Origin: Tritonibacter scottomollicae
Lineage (GTDB): Bacteria; Pseudomonadota; Alphaproteobacteria; Rhodobacterales; Rhodobacteraceae
DNA: 64,000 bases
Assembly (NCBI RefSeq): GCF_003003215.1
Contig: NZ_PVUF01000006.1
Location: forward strand, 164,068-228,067
Direction: 5' to 3'
The notes under the pieces are model-generated. The model did not search any database. It was not told where the DNA came from and saw only the letters and a list, made by a program, of their open reading frames with translations. Below are positions 35,261 to 43,294 of the stretch, piece after piece. Both the position numbers and the translations under genes were made by a program. How positions within the stretch are numbered: position 1 is the stretch's first letter; every line of letters begins with the position of its first letter.

Positions 35261-35652
35261 GGCATATTCCGTTCCGACAACAGCGAAATCCGGGAGGCGC
35301 CCAGCGCGCGCAGCTCCTTGGCGACACGCAACAGCTGCGCGGCAGGCAGGGCACGATCGGGAACAAGCCGCGCCACAAAGTTCTCCTGCTCTTCCCACAC
35401 GATGCGCACATAGGCCTCGGGCGAGGTCAGTTCCGCACCCCGAAAACTCAGACTGCCATCGGCGCGTATTACCAGCGCATCCGGCGGTGGGCTGGCCTCC
35501 AGATCGGAGGCTTCGACCAGACGCACGGCCGGATCCATCGATGGCGCAAGCGAGCCCGCAACCATGAAGAACACAAGCATCAGGAACACCACATTGATCA
35601 GGGCAATGGTCGGTTCACGATGGCTTTTGTTTGCGCGACGGCGTGACAGCAT
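35257..35652 (-). CDS. exbD: ExbD-family biopolymer transporter, second copy
   Basis: A 131-residue ExbD/TolR protein with a short basic N-terminus and one membrane helix (ALINVVFLMLVFFMVAGSL), then a periplasmic domain. The membrane Asp that conducts protons in ExbD (usually LxDVxF) is replaced by Asn here (ALINVVFLM), while the first ExbD copy keeps Asp. This suggests a hetero-assembly in which only one copy carries protons. It overlaps tonB by four bases. Confidence 0.85.
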   Translation of the reverse strand: MLSRRRANKSHREPTIALINVVFLMLVFFMVAGSLAPSMDPAVRLVEASDLEASPPPDALVIRADGSLSFRGAELTSPEAYVRIVWEEQENFVARLVPDRALPAAQLLRVAKELRALGASRISLLSERNMP

Positions 35653-35656
35653 GGCC

Positions 35657-36049
35657 CTACCCCAGCACCGTCACGGCCAGTTTCGGCTGCTGACGCAGAA
35701 CCGCCAGTACATCGACCAACCGCTGAGAGGTCACCGTGCCAGCCAGACTGACCAGTACTTGGGTTTCTTCGGCGTCACGGTCTGACCTGAGAGAAACTAA
35801 CCGCGCCTCTATCGCGTCAACCGCCACCACCTCACCGTTGAGGGAAATCTGGTCTGGCGTAAGTCTGAGAAACAGCGAGCGTGTCTCGCCCGATGTGCCC
35901 TGCCCGGCCTCCGCTGCCATCAGGTCAACGGTGCCGAACCGGGAAAATGTCGACGACAGCATAAAGAACAGCAGCAACAGAAAAATCACGTCGATCAGCG
36001 AGGTCATCGACAACCGCCGCGCATGCCGTTTGCTCAGTCGCAGTGCCAT
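35657..36049 (-). CDS. exbD: ExbD-family biopolymer transporter, first copy
   Basis: A 130-residue ExbD protein with SMTSLIDVIFLLLLFFMLSSTF. The conserved membrane Asp is present (LIDVIF), as expected for the proton path. The periplasmic part has LRLTPDQISLNGEVV and a C-terminal VLAVLRQQPKLAVTVLG, typical of ExbD. Its start overlaps upstream exbB by one base (TGATG), and four bases separate it from the second exbD. Confidence 0.9.
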   Translation of the reverse strand: MALRLSKRHARRLSMTSLIDVIFLLLLFFMLSSTFSRFGTVDLMAAEAGQGTSGETRSLFLRLTPDQISLNGEVVAVDAIEARLVSLRSDRDAEETQVLVSLAGTVTSQRLVDVLAVLRQQPKLAVTVLG

Positions 36050-36729
36050 CAGGCCGCCTCGCGCGGGGTGTGCTGTGCCCCGCAGTCTGCATCCGGGGCG
36101 AAGGCCTGCCGCAGCGCCGTGTTGGCAAAGACGCGGTCCCGTTCAACCGCGCCGCTGAGCCAGCCGTGGACAGCCGCCACCGGCATCGCAACCGCAAGCC
36201 CCGCCGCAGTGGTCAGCAGTGCGACCCAGATGCCACCTGCAAGCACAGTGGGATCCACCGAGGTGCCCGCAGATTGCAGCCCCTGAAACGCCTCGATCAT
36301 GCCCAGCACCGTGCCAAACAGGCCAATGAGGGGCGCGAGCTGTGCGACCATATCGAGAAAGCCCAGTCCGGTCTCAAGCCGCAGGAACAGTGCTTCGGCC
36401 TCTGCATCGCAGCGATCAGACACTGCAGAGGCATCATCAGCCGTAGTTCCACGCAACGCCCGTTTCACCGGCGCGACAAGGTAGCTTTGCGAGTCTGACA
36501 AGAGTGCCTCCGCAGTTTTGCAGTCGCCACGCTCATAGGCCGCGAGAGCCAGTTTGACGCGACGATGCCGCCCCACACCTGCGCGGCGGAACTGCCAGAA
36601 TTTATAAAGCACCGTCGCCGCACTCACCACGGACAGGGCCAGCAGCAGGACAACCACGGGCCCACCGATCGCGACCACCTCCGCGAGCGACCCCAGCAGA
36701 CCAGACCAGACATCAGACAGCTGCATCAT
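36049..36729 (-). CDS. exbB: ExbB-family (MotA/TolQ/ExbB) proton channel
   Basis: A 226-residue inner-membrane protein with three hydrophobic segments: GGPVVVLLLALSVVSAATVLYKF, and LGFLDMVAQLAPLIGLFGTVLGMIEAFQ with ILAGGIWVALLTTAAGLAVAMPVAA, the last two being the MotA/TolQ/ExbB signature. It forms the proton channel with the two ExbD proteins and drives TonB. It overlaps the small periplasmic protein gene by four bases and exbD by one. Confidence 0.9.
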   Translation of the reverse strand: MMQLSDVWSGLLGSLAEVVAIGGPVVVLLLALSVVSAATVLYKFWQFRRAGVGRHRRVKLALAAYERGDCKTAEALLSDSQSYLVAPVKRALRGTTADDASAVSDRCDAEAEALFLRLETGLGFLDMVAQLAPLIGLFGTVLGMIEAFQGLQSAGTSVDPTVLAGGIWVALLTTAAGLAVAMPVAAVHGWLSGAVERDRVFANTALRQAFAPDADCGAQHTPREAA

Positions 36730-37172
36730 CCCAGAAGCTCCACGTCGGTGCGGCTTTTGAGGTCTAGCCCCGTTTCGCAGAGCGCATTGCCGCCATCCGC
36801 GATGCAGCTGCTGGCACCATTGATCAGAACCCGGCCCACATCGGCGCAGGCCATATCGGGCAGATCGAACTGCCGGACCCGCGGACGCCCCGCTGGCAGG
36901 TCGCGAAAATCAAACAGCGTGAAGGTCATCACCCCTCCGGACTGGTCGAAGAGGACGGTCTCGTAGACCGCCTCCTCGATATCCGTGGCGTGGGTGTTCT
37001 GCGCGAGAAAGGACAAGCGACACGCGCTGCCTTGATCCTGAAGCGCGTTCAGTTCGATCTGAACACCCGACTGTGGCGGGGTATCCTCCGCCCCGGCTGC
37101 AGCTGCCCCCCCGAGGGAGGAAAGGACAGCTGCCGCAAGAGCAAAGGCATGGACCTGGCTCGGATTAGTCAT
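36726..37172 (-). CDS. Small periplasmic protein of unknown function in the haem locus
   Basis: A 148-residue protein with a signal peptide (VHAFALAAAVLSSLGGAAAAGAED) and four cysteines in the mature part, probably forming two disulfides. The core has IELNALQDQGSACRLSFLAQNT, VLFDQSGGVMTFTLFDFRDLPAGRPRVRQFDL and a C-terminal LCETGLDLKSRTDVEL. The start at 37172 is preceded by AAGGAGAAG; the upstream frame enters the receptor gene. It lies 13 bases after the receptor and overlaps exbB, so it is probably a periplasmic partner of TonB-dependent uptake. I do not recognise a named family. Confidence 0.7.
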   Translation of the reverse strand: MTNPSQVHAFALAAAVLSSLGGAAAAGAEDTPPQSGVQIELNALQDQGSACRLSFLAQNTHATDIEEAVYETVLFDQSGGVMTFTLFDFRDLPAGRPRVRQFDLPDMACADVGRVLINGASSCIADGGNALCETGLDLKSRTDVELLG

Positions 37173-37185
37173 GACATCTTCTCCT

Positions 37186-39177
37186 TTAGAAGGCTGCAGC
37201 CAGCGAGAGTTTGATATTACGGCCAGACGCGGCACGGGTCGCCAGATGCGGCGTGTACTGCTTGTCAAAGATGTTCTCGACACCCAGACGCAGCTCCGCC
37301 TCTTTCAGGAACCCGGTGTCGATGGCGTAGGTGGCGCGCAGATTGTGGACCGCATAGCCGGGCGTGCTGCGGATGTCCTTGGTCAGCACGGCTTCCCACG
37401 ACAGATCCAGCGTGTCATTGAACTTCTTACCGACGGTGAGGCCAAGGCTGTTGGCGGGCATGCGGGTATAGTCGGCGGTGGTGCCGTCCACATAGGACCA
37501 CTCGCCACTGGACATATTCGCATTCATGTCCACGTAGGCGCCGGAGCCATGGCTGTAGGACGCCTCGATCTCCACACCCTCGGTGTTTACACGGTCAACA
37601 CTCGCGTAGTCGGTGCCCGACGTGTAGTCCCATAGCCGGGTCTGCCAGAGGTTCACCTTCGCCCGCAGCGTGTCGTCACCGCTGAACACCCCGACCTTGT
37701 CGTAGGAGGCGCCCAGTTCATAGGTCACGGCCTTCTCGCTCTGGGTCATGTATGTTGCGTAGGTGGCATAGTCGAAATCATCGAGGATCGGCAGGCCGGC
37801 GGTATAAGCCACCGAGCCAAACACGGCAAAACCACTGTCAAAGGCGTAGCGCGCGGAGATCCCGCCCATCAACTCGCTGTTGTCGAAGCTTTCGCCTGCG
37901 GTGACGTAGCTGCCGTCCGAGCTGGACCTGATGTCCTGTGTCTCGTAGCGCATCGCCGGGGTCAGGCTGAACCCATTGCCAAAGTCGATCTCGTCGATCG
38001 CAAACAGGGCGAACCGCTTGTCAGTACCGCCCGGCGCGGAGGAGGCATCGAGACGTTCCTTGTGGATGATCTCCCCGCCTGCCCGCAGATTGTGCTCCGC
38101 ACCAAAGGCATTGAAAAGCGAGGTATTTTTCACCGTCAGCTTGGTGGTCTCATACCGATGGTCGGCGTTGAGCAGGCCAGAGCCGGTGCTGCCGACCTCA
38201 TCCTGTTCGATATACTGATCAGCGTAGGACAGGGTCGCGGTCAGGTCGACCAGATCGTTGCCCAGCGGGTTGTAGGCATATTGCAGGCTGGTTGTTGTGG
38301 TCTCGGTATAGCGGTCCACATTGCCAAACGGGATGCTGGCGAAGGCGTCATAGGGCACGTCCTTCTCATCCGAGGTCGTCTGCGAATGCGAGAACGTCAG
38401 CGACTGGTTGGCGTTGTCGCCAAAGCTGTACCGCCCCTTCACCAGATAGGATGGCAGCTCGTAGCCGGTGTTGGCCACCTCGTTGCCATCGCCATCGGTA
38501 TAGTTGCCCTGCTCGCGGTAGGTGTAGTTCAGCAGGAATTCCAGGTTCTCGGTCGGCTGCCAGCCAAGAATAGTAGAGCTGACGCTGGTGTTGGCGTTGC
38601 CGTAATACTCAAACGTTTGCCGACCGGAGAGGCCGATCTCGCCCTCGGTCAGATCAGCGGCGTCAATGGTCTGCAGGTTCACCACCCCACCGATCACGCC
38701 CGAGCCATACTCGTAGGACCCCACGGTGCCGCGGATCACCGAAACCTCGCGAAACAGGGCCGGGTCGGTATAGAGCTGGGTGCCGATGCGATAGAGCTCT
38801 TCGGACCCCATCGTCGCGCCATCAAGCTGGATCTGAACCTTCTGATTCGACCCGTAGGTGCCATCGGCACCATAGCCACGAATATTGATCCCCGCGCCGG
38901 TGGGCGTGCCAGCGTTCACCAGCGTCACGCCGGGAACGGAATCGATAAGTTCGGCAACACTTCCTGCCTGACGGTCCTGAATCTCCTCGGCGTTGATAAC
39001 GGTTTCCGGCGTCGCGGTATCGGTTTGAACATCGCGCTTGTTGTTGCCAAGCACGAGCAGGCCGAGGAACCCGTCACCGTCATCCAGATCCTGTGCCGCA
39101 CTGACGGTTGCAGTCACGGCCAGCGCCATGCCTGATGCAGAGCACAACAGTGCCCGGCGCATTTTGTTGATTTTCAT
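37186..39177 (-). CDS. hmuR: TonB-dependent receptor, probable haem receptor (HmuR-like)
   Basis: A 663-residue outer-membrane receptor: signal peptide, plug domain (ETVINAEEIQDRQAGSVAELIDSVPGV, INIRGYGADGTYG, VSVIRGTVGSYEYGSGVIGG), then a 22-strand barrel ending in Phe (NIKLSLAAAF). The start at 39177 has GGGGACG. The FRAP/NPNL motifs of classical enterobacterial haem receptors are not seen, so the haem assignment rests on the divergent hmuSTUV genes and on the following exb/tonB genes. The N-terminal VLGNNKRDVQTDTATPETV resembles roseobacterial receptors at this position. Confidence 0.85.
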   Translation of the reverse strand: MKINKMRRALLCSASGMALAVTATVSAAQDLDDGDGFLGLLVLGNNKRDVQTDTATPETVINAEEIQDRQAGSVAELIDSVPGVTLVNAGTPTGAGINIRGYGADGTYGSNQKVQIQLDGATMGSEELYRIGTQLYTDPALFREVSVIRGTVGSYEYGSGVIGGVVNLQTIDAADLTEGEIGLSGRQTFEYYGNANTSVSSTILGWQPTENLEFLLNYTYREQGNYTDGDGNEVANTGYELPSYLVKGRYSFGDNANQSLTFSHSQTTSDEKDVPYDAFASIPFGNVDRYTETTTTSLQYAYNPLGNDLVDLTATLSYADQYIEQDEVGSTGSGLLNADHRYETTKLTVKNTSLFNAFGAEHNLRAGGEIIHKERLDASSAPGGTDKRFALFAIDEIDFGNGFSLTPAMRYETQDIRSSSDGSYVTAGESFDNSELMGGISARYAFDSGFAVFGSVAYTAGLPILDDFDYATYATYMTQSEKAVTYELGASYDKVGVFSGDDTLRAKVNLWQTRLWDYTSGTDYASVDRVNTEGVEIEASYSHGSGAYVDMNANMSSGEWSYVDGTTADYTRMPANSLGLTVGKKFNDTLDLSWEAVLTKDIRSTPGYAVHNLRATYAIDTGFLKEAELRLGVENIFDKQYTPHLATRAASGRNIKLSLAAAF

Positions 39178-39310
39178 GTCGTCCCCATAGGTCTGATGCA
39201 AGTCGATACCGCATGCTCGCCTTGGGGCTGGCTTGGTGTCTGGCGCGTTGAGTGGCCCGATTATTCTCTGTCATCAAGCCTTCGCACTTGCGGCGCCTAA
39301 TTTAATTTAC

Positions 39311-39328
39311 TATTTCTGTCAAGAAATA
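39311..39328. promoter_or_regulatory. 18-bp palindrome in the hmuR-hmuS divergent region, candidate iron-responsive operator
   Basis: TATTTCT-GTCA-AGAAATA has perfect seven-base arms around a four-base spacer. It lies in the 254-base gap between the two divergent haem units, embedded in an AT-rich stretch (39298-39330). An Irr, RirA, Fur or HmuP site is plausible; the half-site orientation does not match a consensus I can name with confidence. Confidence 0.5.
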
Positions 39329-39431
39329 TCCCGATGCGCATATGACTCTCTCGCACCGGATGTCAGCCTGATCGCCCCATCCCATGGGCGCACGCCAGCA
39401 GTATCCCCAGACACAAGAATCGAGGACCCTG

Positions 39432-40487
39432 ATGGATCAGGACAGACCCACTTCGGCAGAAGACATTCGCACTCTGCGCGCCGAGAAAGCCTCTCTGCGC
39501 GCACGGGATTTCTGCGACACCTACGGCTTGGCAGAGGCGCAGCTTGTTGCGGCCTATACTGGCCAAGGATCGACACGACTGACGGCACATCCTGATGCGC
39601 TGATGCCACGCATCGAACGGCTGGGCGAAGTGATGGCGCTGACGCGGAACGCCTCCTGCGTGCATGAGCGCGTTGGCACCTATGGCAATTACAAAAGCGG
39701 CCCGCATGCGGCGATGATCCTGCAACCGGAAATCGACCTGCGGCTATTCCCATCCCATTGGGTCAGCGCCTTTGCGGTGGAGACCGAGACCGACGCGGGC
39801 GTAAAACGCTCGATCCAGGTCTTTGATGCGGCGGGTGATGCGGTGCACAAGATCCACCTGCGTGACACCTCAAACCACGCGGCCTGGGCAGAAGTGATCG
39901 CCGAACTGGCCAATGGCGACAGCTCCGACACGCTGGAGGTCGCGCCCCGCAAGCCGGCCGAGACCCCGAAGGTCAACCATGACAAGCTGGACCTGCTGCG
40001 CAGCGAATGGTCCAAGATGACCGACACCCATCAGTTCCTGCGCCTGACCTCGAAGCTGAAGATGAACCGTCTGGGCGCATATCGCCACGTCGGCGCGCCC
40101 TATGTTGATCGCCTCGACACCGGCGCCGTGGACGCAGCCCTGCAGGCACTGGCGGGCAGCAGCACCGAGGTGATGCTGTTTGTCGGCAACCTCGGCTGCA
40201 TCCAGATCCACGGCGGTGCAATCGAAACGCTGAAGGCGATGGGCCCGTGGCAAAACGTGATGGATCCGCGCTTCAACCTGCATCTGCGGCTGGACCATAT
40301 TGCCGAGGTCTATGCGGTCAACAAACCGACCCAGCGCGGCCCCGCTCTGTCGCTGGAGGCCTTTGATGCCGAGGGGGGCATCATCCTGCAGATCTTTGGC
40401 CGCCGCACCGAAGAACTCGACAGCCGCCAGGCGTGGCAGGAAATCCTGTCCGCCCTGCCCCGCACTCAGCAAGAGGAGCTGGTCTGA
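39432..40487 (+). CDS. hmuS: Haem-degrading/haem transport factor (HmuS/HemS family)
   Basis: A 351-residue cytoplasmic haem-handling protein made of two related halves. The first has LGEVMALTRNASCVHERVGTYGN and the second LDTGAVDAALQALAGSSTEVMLFVGNLGCIQIHGGAI; each ends in a DAAGDAVHKIHLRD- or DAEGGIILQIFGRR-like segment. HemS/HmuS proteins bind incoming haem and either deliver or degrade it. The ATG at 39432 with GAGGA was chosen over the upstream in-frame ATG. It is the first gene of hmuSTUV and overlaps hmuT by one base. Confidence 0.9.
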   Translation: MDQDRPTSAEDIRTLRAEKASLRARDFCDTYGLAEAQLVAAYTGQGSTRLTAHPDALMPRIERLGEVMALTRNASCVHERVGTYGNYKSGPHAAMILQPEIDLRLFPSHWVSAFAVETETDAGVKRSIQVFDAAGDAVHKIHLRDTSNHAAWAEVIAELANGDSSDTLEVAPRKPAETPKVNHDKLDLLRSEWSKMTDTHQFLRLTSKLKMNRLGAYRHVGAPYVDRLDTGAVDAALQALAGSSTEVMLFVGNLGCIQIHGGAIETLKAMGPWQNVMDPRFNLHLRLDHIAEVYAVNKPTQRGPALSLEAFDAEGGIILQIFGRRTEELDSRQAWQEILSALPRTQQEELV

Positions 40488-41335
40488 TGCGTCGTACGCT
40501 CCTCGCCGCCAGCCTGTCCGCCCTGCTCTGCTCTTCCCTTGCCGCACAGGCTGCGGATCGGGTGTTGTCCATCGGCGGCTCCGTCACTGAGATCATCTAC
40601 GCGTTGGGCGCCGGTGACCGGCTGATTGCCCGGGACACCACCTCCACCTACCCAGAGGCCGCCAATGACCTGCCGGACGTCGGCTACATCCGCGCCTTGT
40701 CGCCCGAAGGGGTGCTGTCGGTGGACCCGGACCTTATCATCTCAGAAGCTGGCGCTGGCCCGGTGGAAACGCTGGAGGTGTTGACCCGTGCAGAAATTCC
40801 GTTTGTCGAAGTGCCCGATGGGTTTGATGGCGCGGGCATCCTCGCAAAGGTCGCAGCCGTTGGCACCGCGCTCGAGCTGGAAGAGGAAGCCGCCGAACTT
40901 GCCGAGGACCTGAGAACCGGGCTGGACGCGGTTGCCGCAAAGACCGCATCGCTGCCGGAATCGGAGCGCAAACGCGTGTTGTTCATCCTTTCCACCCGCG
41001 GCGGGCGCATCATGGCCTCGGGCACGCATACAGCCGCTGATGGCATCATCCGCATGGCCGGTGGCATCAATGCGCTGAGCGATTTCGAGGGCTACAAGCT
41101 GATGACCGATGAGGCCATATCCCGGGCAGCACCAGAGGTTATTCTGATGATGGATCGGGGCGGCGATCATGGTGCGCCCGATGCCGAATTGCTGGCCTTG
41201 CCTGCCATTGTCACCACCCCGGCGGCCAAGACCAAATCCGTTGTGCGGATGAATGGCCTCTATCTGCTAGGGTTCGGCCCACGCACAGCCGACGCCGCGA
41301 TGGATCTCGCCCGCGCACTTTATGAAGGGTTGTGA
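40487..41335 (+). CDS. hmuT: Haem ABC transporter periplasmic binding protein
   Basis: A 282-residue binding protein of the haem/vitamin B12 class with an 18-20-residue signal peptide (SALLCSSLAAQA). The tyrosine expected to ligate haem is in DVGYIRALSPEGVLSVDPDLI, a conserved HmuT/PhuT block. The ATG overlaps the hmuS stop by one base with GAGGAG before it; the longer open frame lies inside hmuS. It hands haem to HmuUV. Confidence 0.92.
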   Translation: MRRTLLAASLSALLCSSLAAQAADRVLSIGGSVTEIIYALGAGDRLIARDTTSTYPEAANDLPDVGYIRALSPEGVLSVDPDLIISEAGAGPVETLEVLTRAEIPFVEVPDGFDGAGILAKVAAVGTALELEEEAAELAEDLRTGLDAVAAKTASLPESERKRVLFILSTRGGRIMASGTHTAADGIIRMAGGINALSDFEGYKLMTDEAISRAAPEVILMMDRGGDHGAPDAELLALPAIVTTPAAKTKSVVRMNGLYLLGFGPRTADAAMDLARALYEGL

Positions 41336-41338
41336 TCC

Positions 41339-42427
41339 ATGGTCGCGTTAAGTGAACCCAGCCCTCACAACCTCACAGACCAGGCGCGCCCCCTTGACCG
41401 CCGCATCCTGGCGCGACGGCTTAGCGTCCTTCTGGTTGGCCTGCTCGCCATAGCCGTTGTGGTCAACCTCGCGCTGGGGGCTTCAGACATCTCGCTGTGG
41501 GGGGCGCTTGGCAAATTTCTCTCGGGCGAGGAGCTGACGACGCTGGAGCGCGTGGTCCTCTGGGACATTCGCCTGCCTCGGATCATCCTTTGCGTCTTGG
41601 TGGGCGCGGCGCTGGCGGTTTCGGGCGCGGTGATGCAGGGATTGTTTCGCAACCCTCTGGCGGACCCCGGACTGGTGGGCGTCGGGGCCGGAGCGGGACT
41701 GGGGGCGATCATCTCCATCGTTCTGGGCGGACTGTTGCCCGTTGGGCTGCAAAGCCTTTTTGGCAGCTATGTCACGCCCGTCGCAGCCTTTGTCGGTGGC
41801 TGGGGCAGCACTCTGGTCCTGTACAGAGTGTCCACGAGGGGCGGGCGCACTTCGGTTGCGACCATGTTACTGGCTGGGATTGCCCTTGGGGCACTGGCTG
41901 GCGCAGTTTCGGGTATCCTTGTCTACATGGCGGACGATCAGCAACTGCGTGACCTGACGTTCTGGTCAATGGGGTCGCTGGCGGGCGCGACATGGGAAAA
42001 ATCCATGATCGCCGGTCCCGTGATCCTGCTGGCCATCGCGGGCTCAACCTGGCTGGCGCATGGTTTGAACTGCCTCGCACTGGGAGAAGCGGCGGCAGCG
42101 CATATGGGGATACCAGTTCAGCGCATGAAGAATGCTGCGATCTTCTCGGTGGCGGCGGCCACGGGGGTCGCGGTTGCTGCAACCGGAGGCATTGGCTTTG
42201 TCGGCATCGTGGTGCCGCATGTGCTGCGCCTGGCGACAGGTCCGGATCACGGCACATTGCTCCCGAATGCGGCATTGCTGGGCGGAGCACTTCTGTTGGG
42301 TGCAGACCTGATCAGCCGCACAATCATCGCGCCGGCGGAACTGCCCATCGGCATTGTCACGGCCGTCCTAGGGGCGCCGGTGTTCTTGTGGATCCTGCTG
42401 AAGCGTCGGGGGCTGGTGGATCAATGA
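41339..42427 (+). CDS. hmuU: Haem ABC transporter permease
   Basis: A 362-residue FecCD/BtuC-family permease with about ten membrane helices. Family blocks are RLPRIILCVLVGAALAVSGAVMQGLFRNPLADPGLVGVGAGA and GGIGFVGIVVPHVLRLATGPDH. It begins three bases after hmuT and overlaps hmuV by four bases. Confidence 0.93.
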   Translation: MVALSEPSPHNLTDQARPLDRRILARRLSVLLVGLLAIAVVVNLALGASDISLWGALGKFLSGEELTTLERVVLWDIRLPRIILCVLVGAALAVSGAVMQGLFRNPLADPGLVGVGAGAGLGAIISIVLGGLLPVGLQSLFGSYVTPVAAFVGGWGSTLVLYRVSTRGGRTSVATMLLAGIALGALAGAVSGILVYMADDQQLRDLTFWSMGSLAGATWEKSMIAGPVILLAIAGSTWLAHGLNCLALGEAAAAHMGIPVQRMKNAAIFSVAAATGVAVAATGGIGFVGIVVPHVLRLATGPDHGTLLPNAALLGGALLLGADLISRTIIAPAELPIGIVTAVLGAPVFLWILLKRRGLVDQ

Positions 42428-43206
42428 CCATGCACGCAGATCACATCAGCCTGACCATCGGCAAGAAGCAGATCCTCGACGACGTGTGCTTCACCGCACG
42501 CCCCGGAGAGGTCTCTGCCATCGTCGGCCCAAACGGATCCGGCAAGTCCACCCTGCTGAAAGCCATGGTGGGAGAGTTGCCCTGTGACGGCAAACTCACC
42601 CTGAACGGGCGCAGTTTGCAGGGCTATAAACCGTGGGAACTGTCAAGCCTACGCGGGGTCCTGCCACAAGCAACGACGCTGGCCTTTCCCTTTACCGTTC
42701 TGGAGGTTGTGCGCCTCGGCCTTGCCGCCGGGATCGACGCCAACCACCCTGATCGCCCGTTTGAAGCGCTCGCCCGTGTGGACCTCGACGGTTACGCCGG
42801 GCGCCTCTATCAGGAGCTTTCTGGCGGCGAGCAGCAACGCGTTCAGCTTGCCCGCGTCCTGGCGCAAGTTGGCCAGCCCCGGCGTGATGGTCATCCGTGC
42901 TGGCTGTTTCTCGACGAACCGGTCTCCAGTCTGGATATCGCACATCAGCTGACGGTGATGGATCTGGCGCGGGAGTTTGCGCAGGGCGGAGGCGGGGTGA
43001 TTGCAGTGATGCACGACCTCAACCTGACCGCAATGTATGCCGACCATGTGCATGTGATGGCCGCAGGACACACTGCAGGTGCTGGCCCGGCTGCCGAGGT
43101 CCTCACCGACGCGCGACTGTCGGATGTTTACGGCTGCCCCCTGCGCACCGGGATCGTGCCGCCAGATGTGGGCGTATTTGTCCTGCCACAAACCGCAAGA
43201 GCATGA
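42424..43206 (+). CDS. hmuV: Haem ABC transporter ATP-binding protein
   Basis: A 260-residue ATPase with Walker A GPNGSGKSTLL, signature ELSGGEQQRVQLARVLAQ, Walker B CWLFLDEPVSSLD and the His switch VMHDLNL. The Q-loop segment is VLPQAT. The start is the ATG that overlaps the hmuU stop (ATGA); an open frame continuing far upstream is inside hmuU in another frame. A terminator follows 22 bases after the stop. Confidence 0.93.
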   Translation: MTMHADHISLTIGKKQILDDVCFTARPGEVSAIVGPNGSGKSTLLKAMVGELPCDGKLTLNGRSLQGYKPWELSSLRGVLPQATTLAFPFTVLEVVRLGLAAGIDANHPDRPFEALARVDLDGYAGRLYQELSGGEQQRVQLARVLAQVGQPRRDGHPCWLFLDEPVSSLDIAHQLTVMDLAREFAQGGGGVIAVMHDLNLTAMYADHVHVMAAGHTAGAGPAAEVLTDARLSDVYGCPLRTGIVPPDVGVFVLPQTARA

Positions 43207-43228
43207 TCTGAGCGCCCTGACACCGATG

Positions 43229-43268
43229 CCAAAGGCCCGCGCTTCACCACAGCGGGTCTTTGGTTTTT
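43229..43268 (+). terminator. Rho-independent terminator after hmuV
   Basis: CCAAAGGCCCGC (43229-43240) pairs with GCGGGTCTTTGG (43252-43263) through 12 pairs including one G-T, followed by five T. Confidence 0.9.
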
Positions 43269-43294
43269 CGAAGCCCCAAGACCGCGCACCGCAA

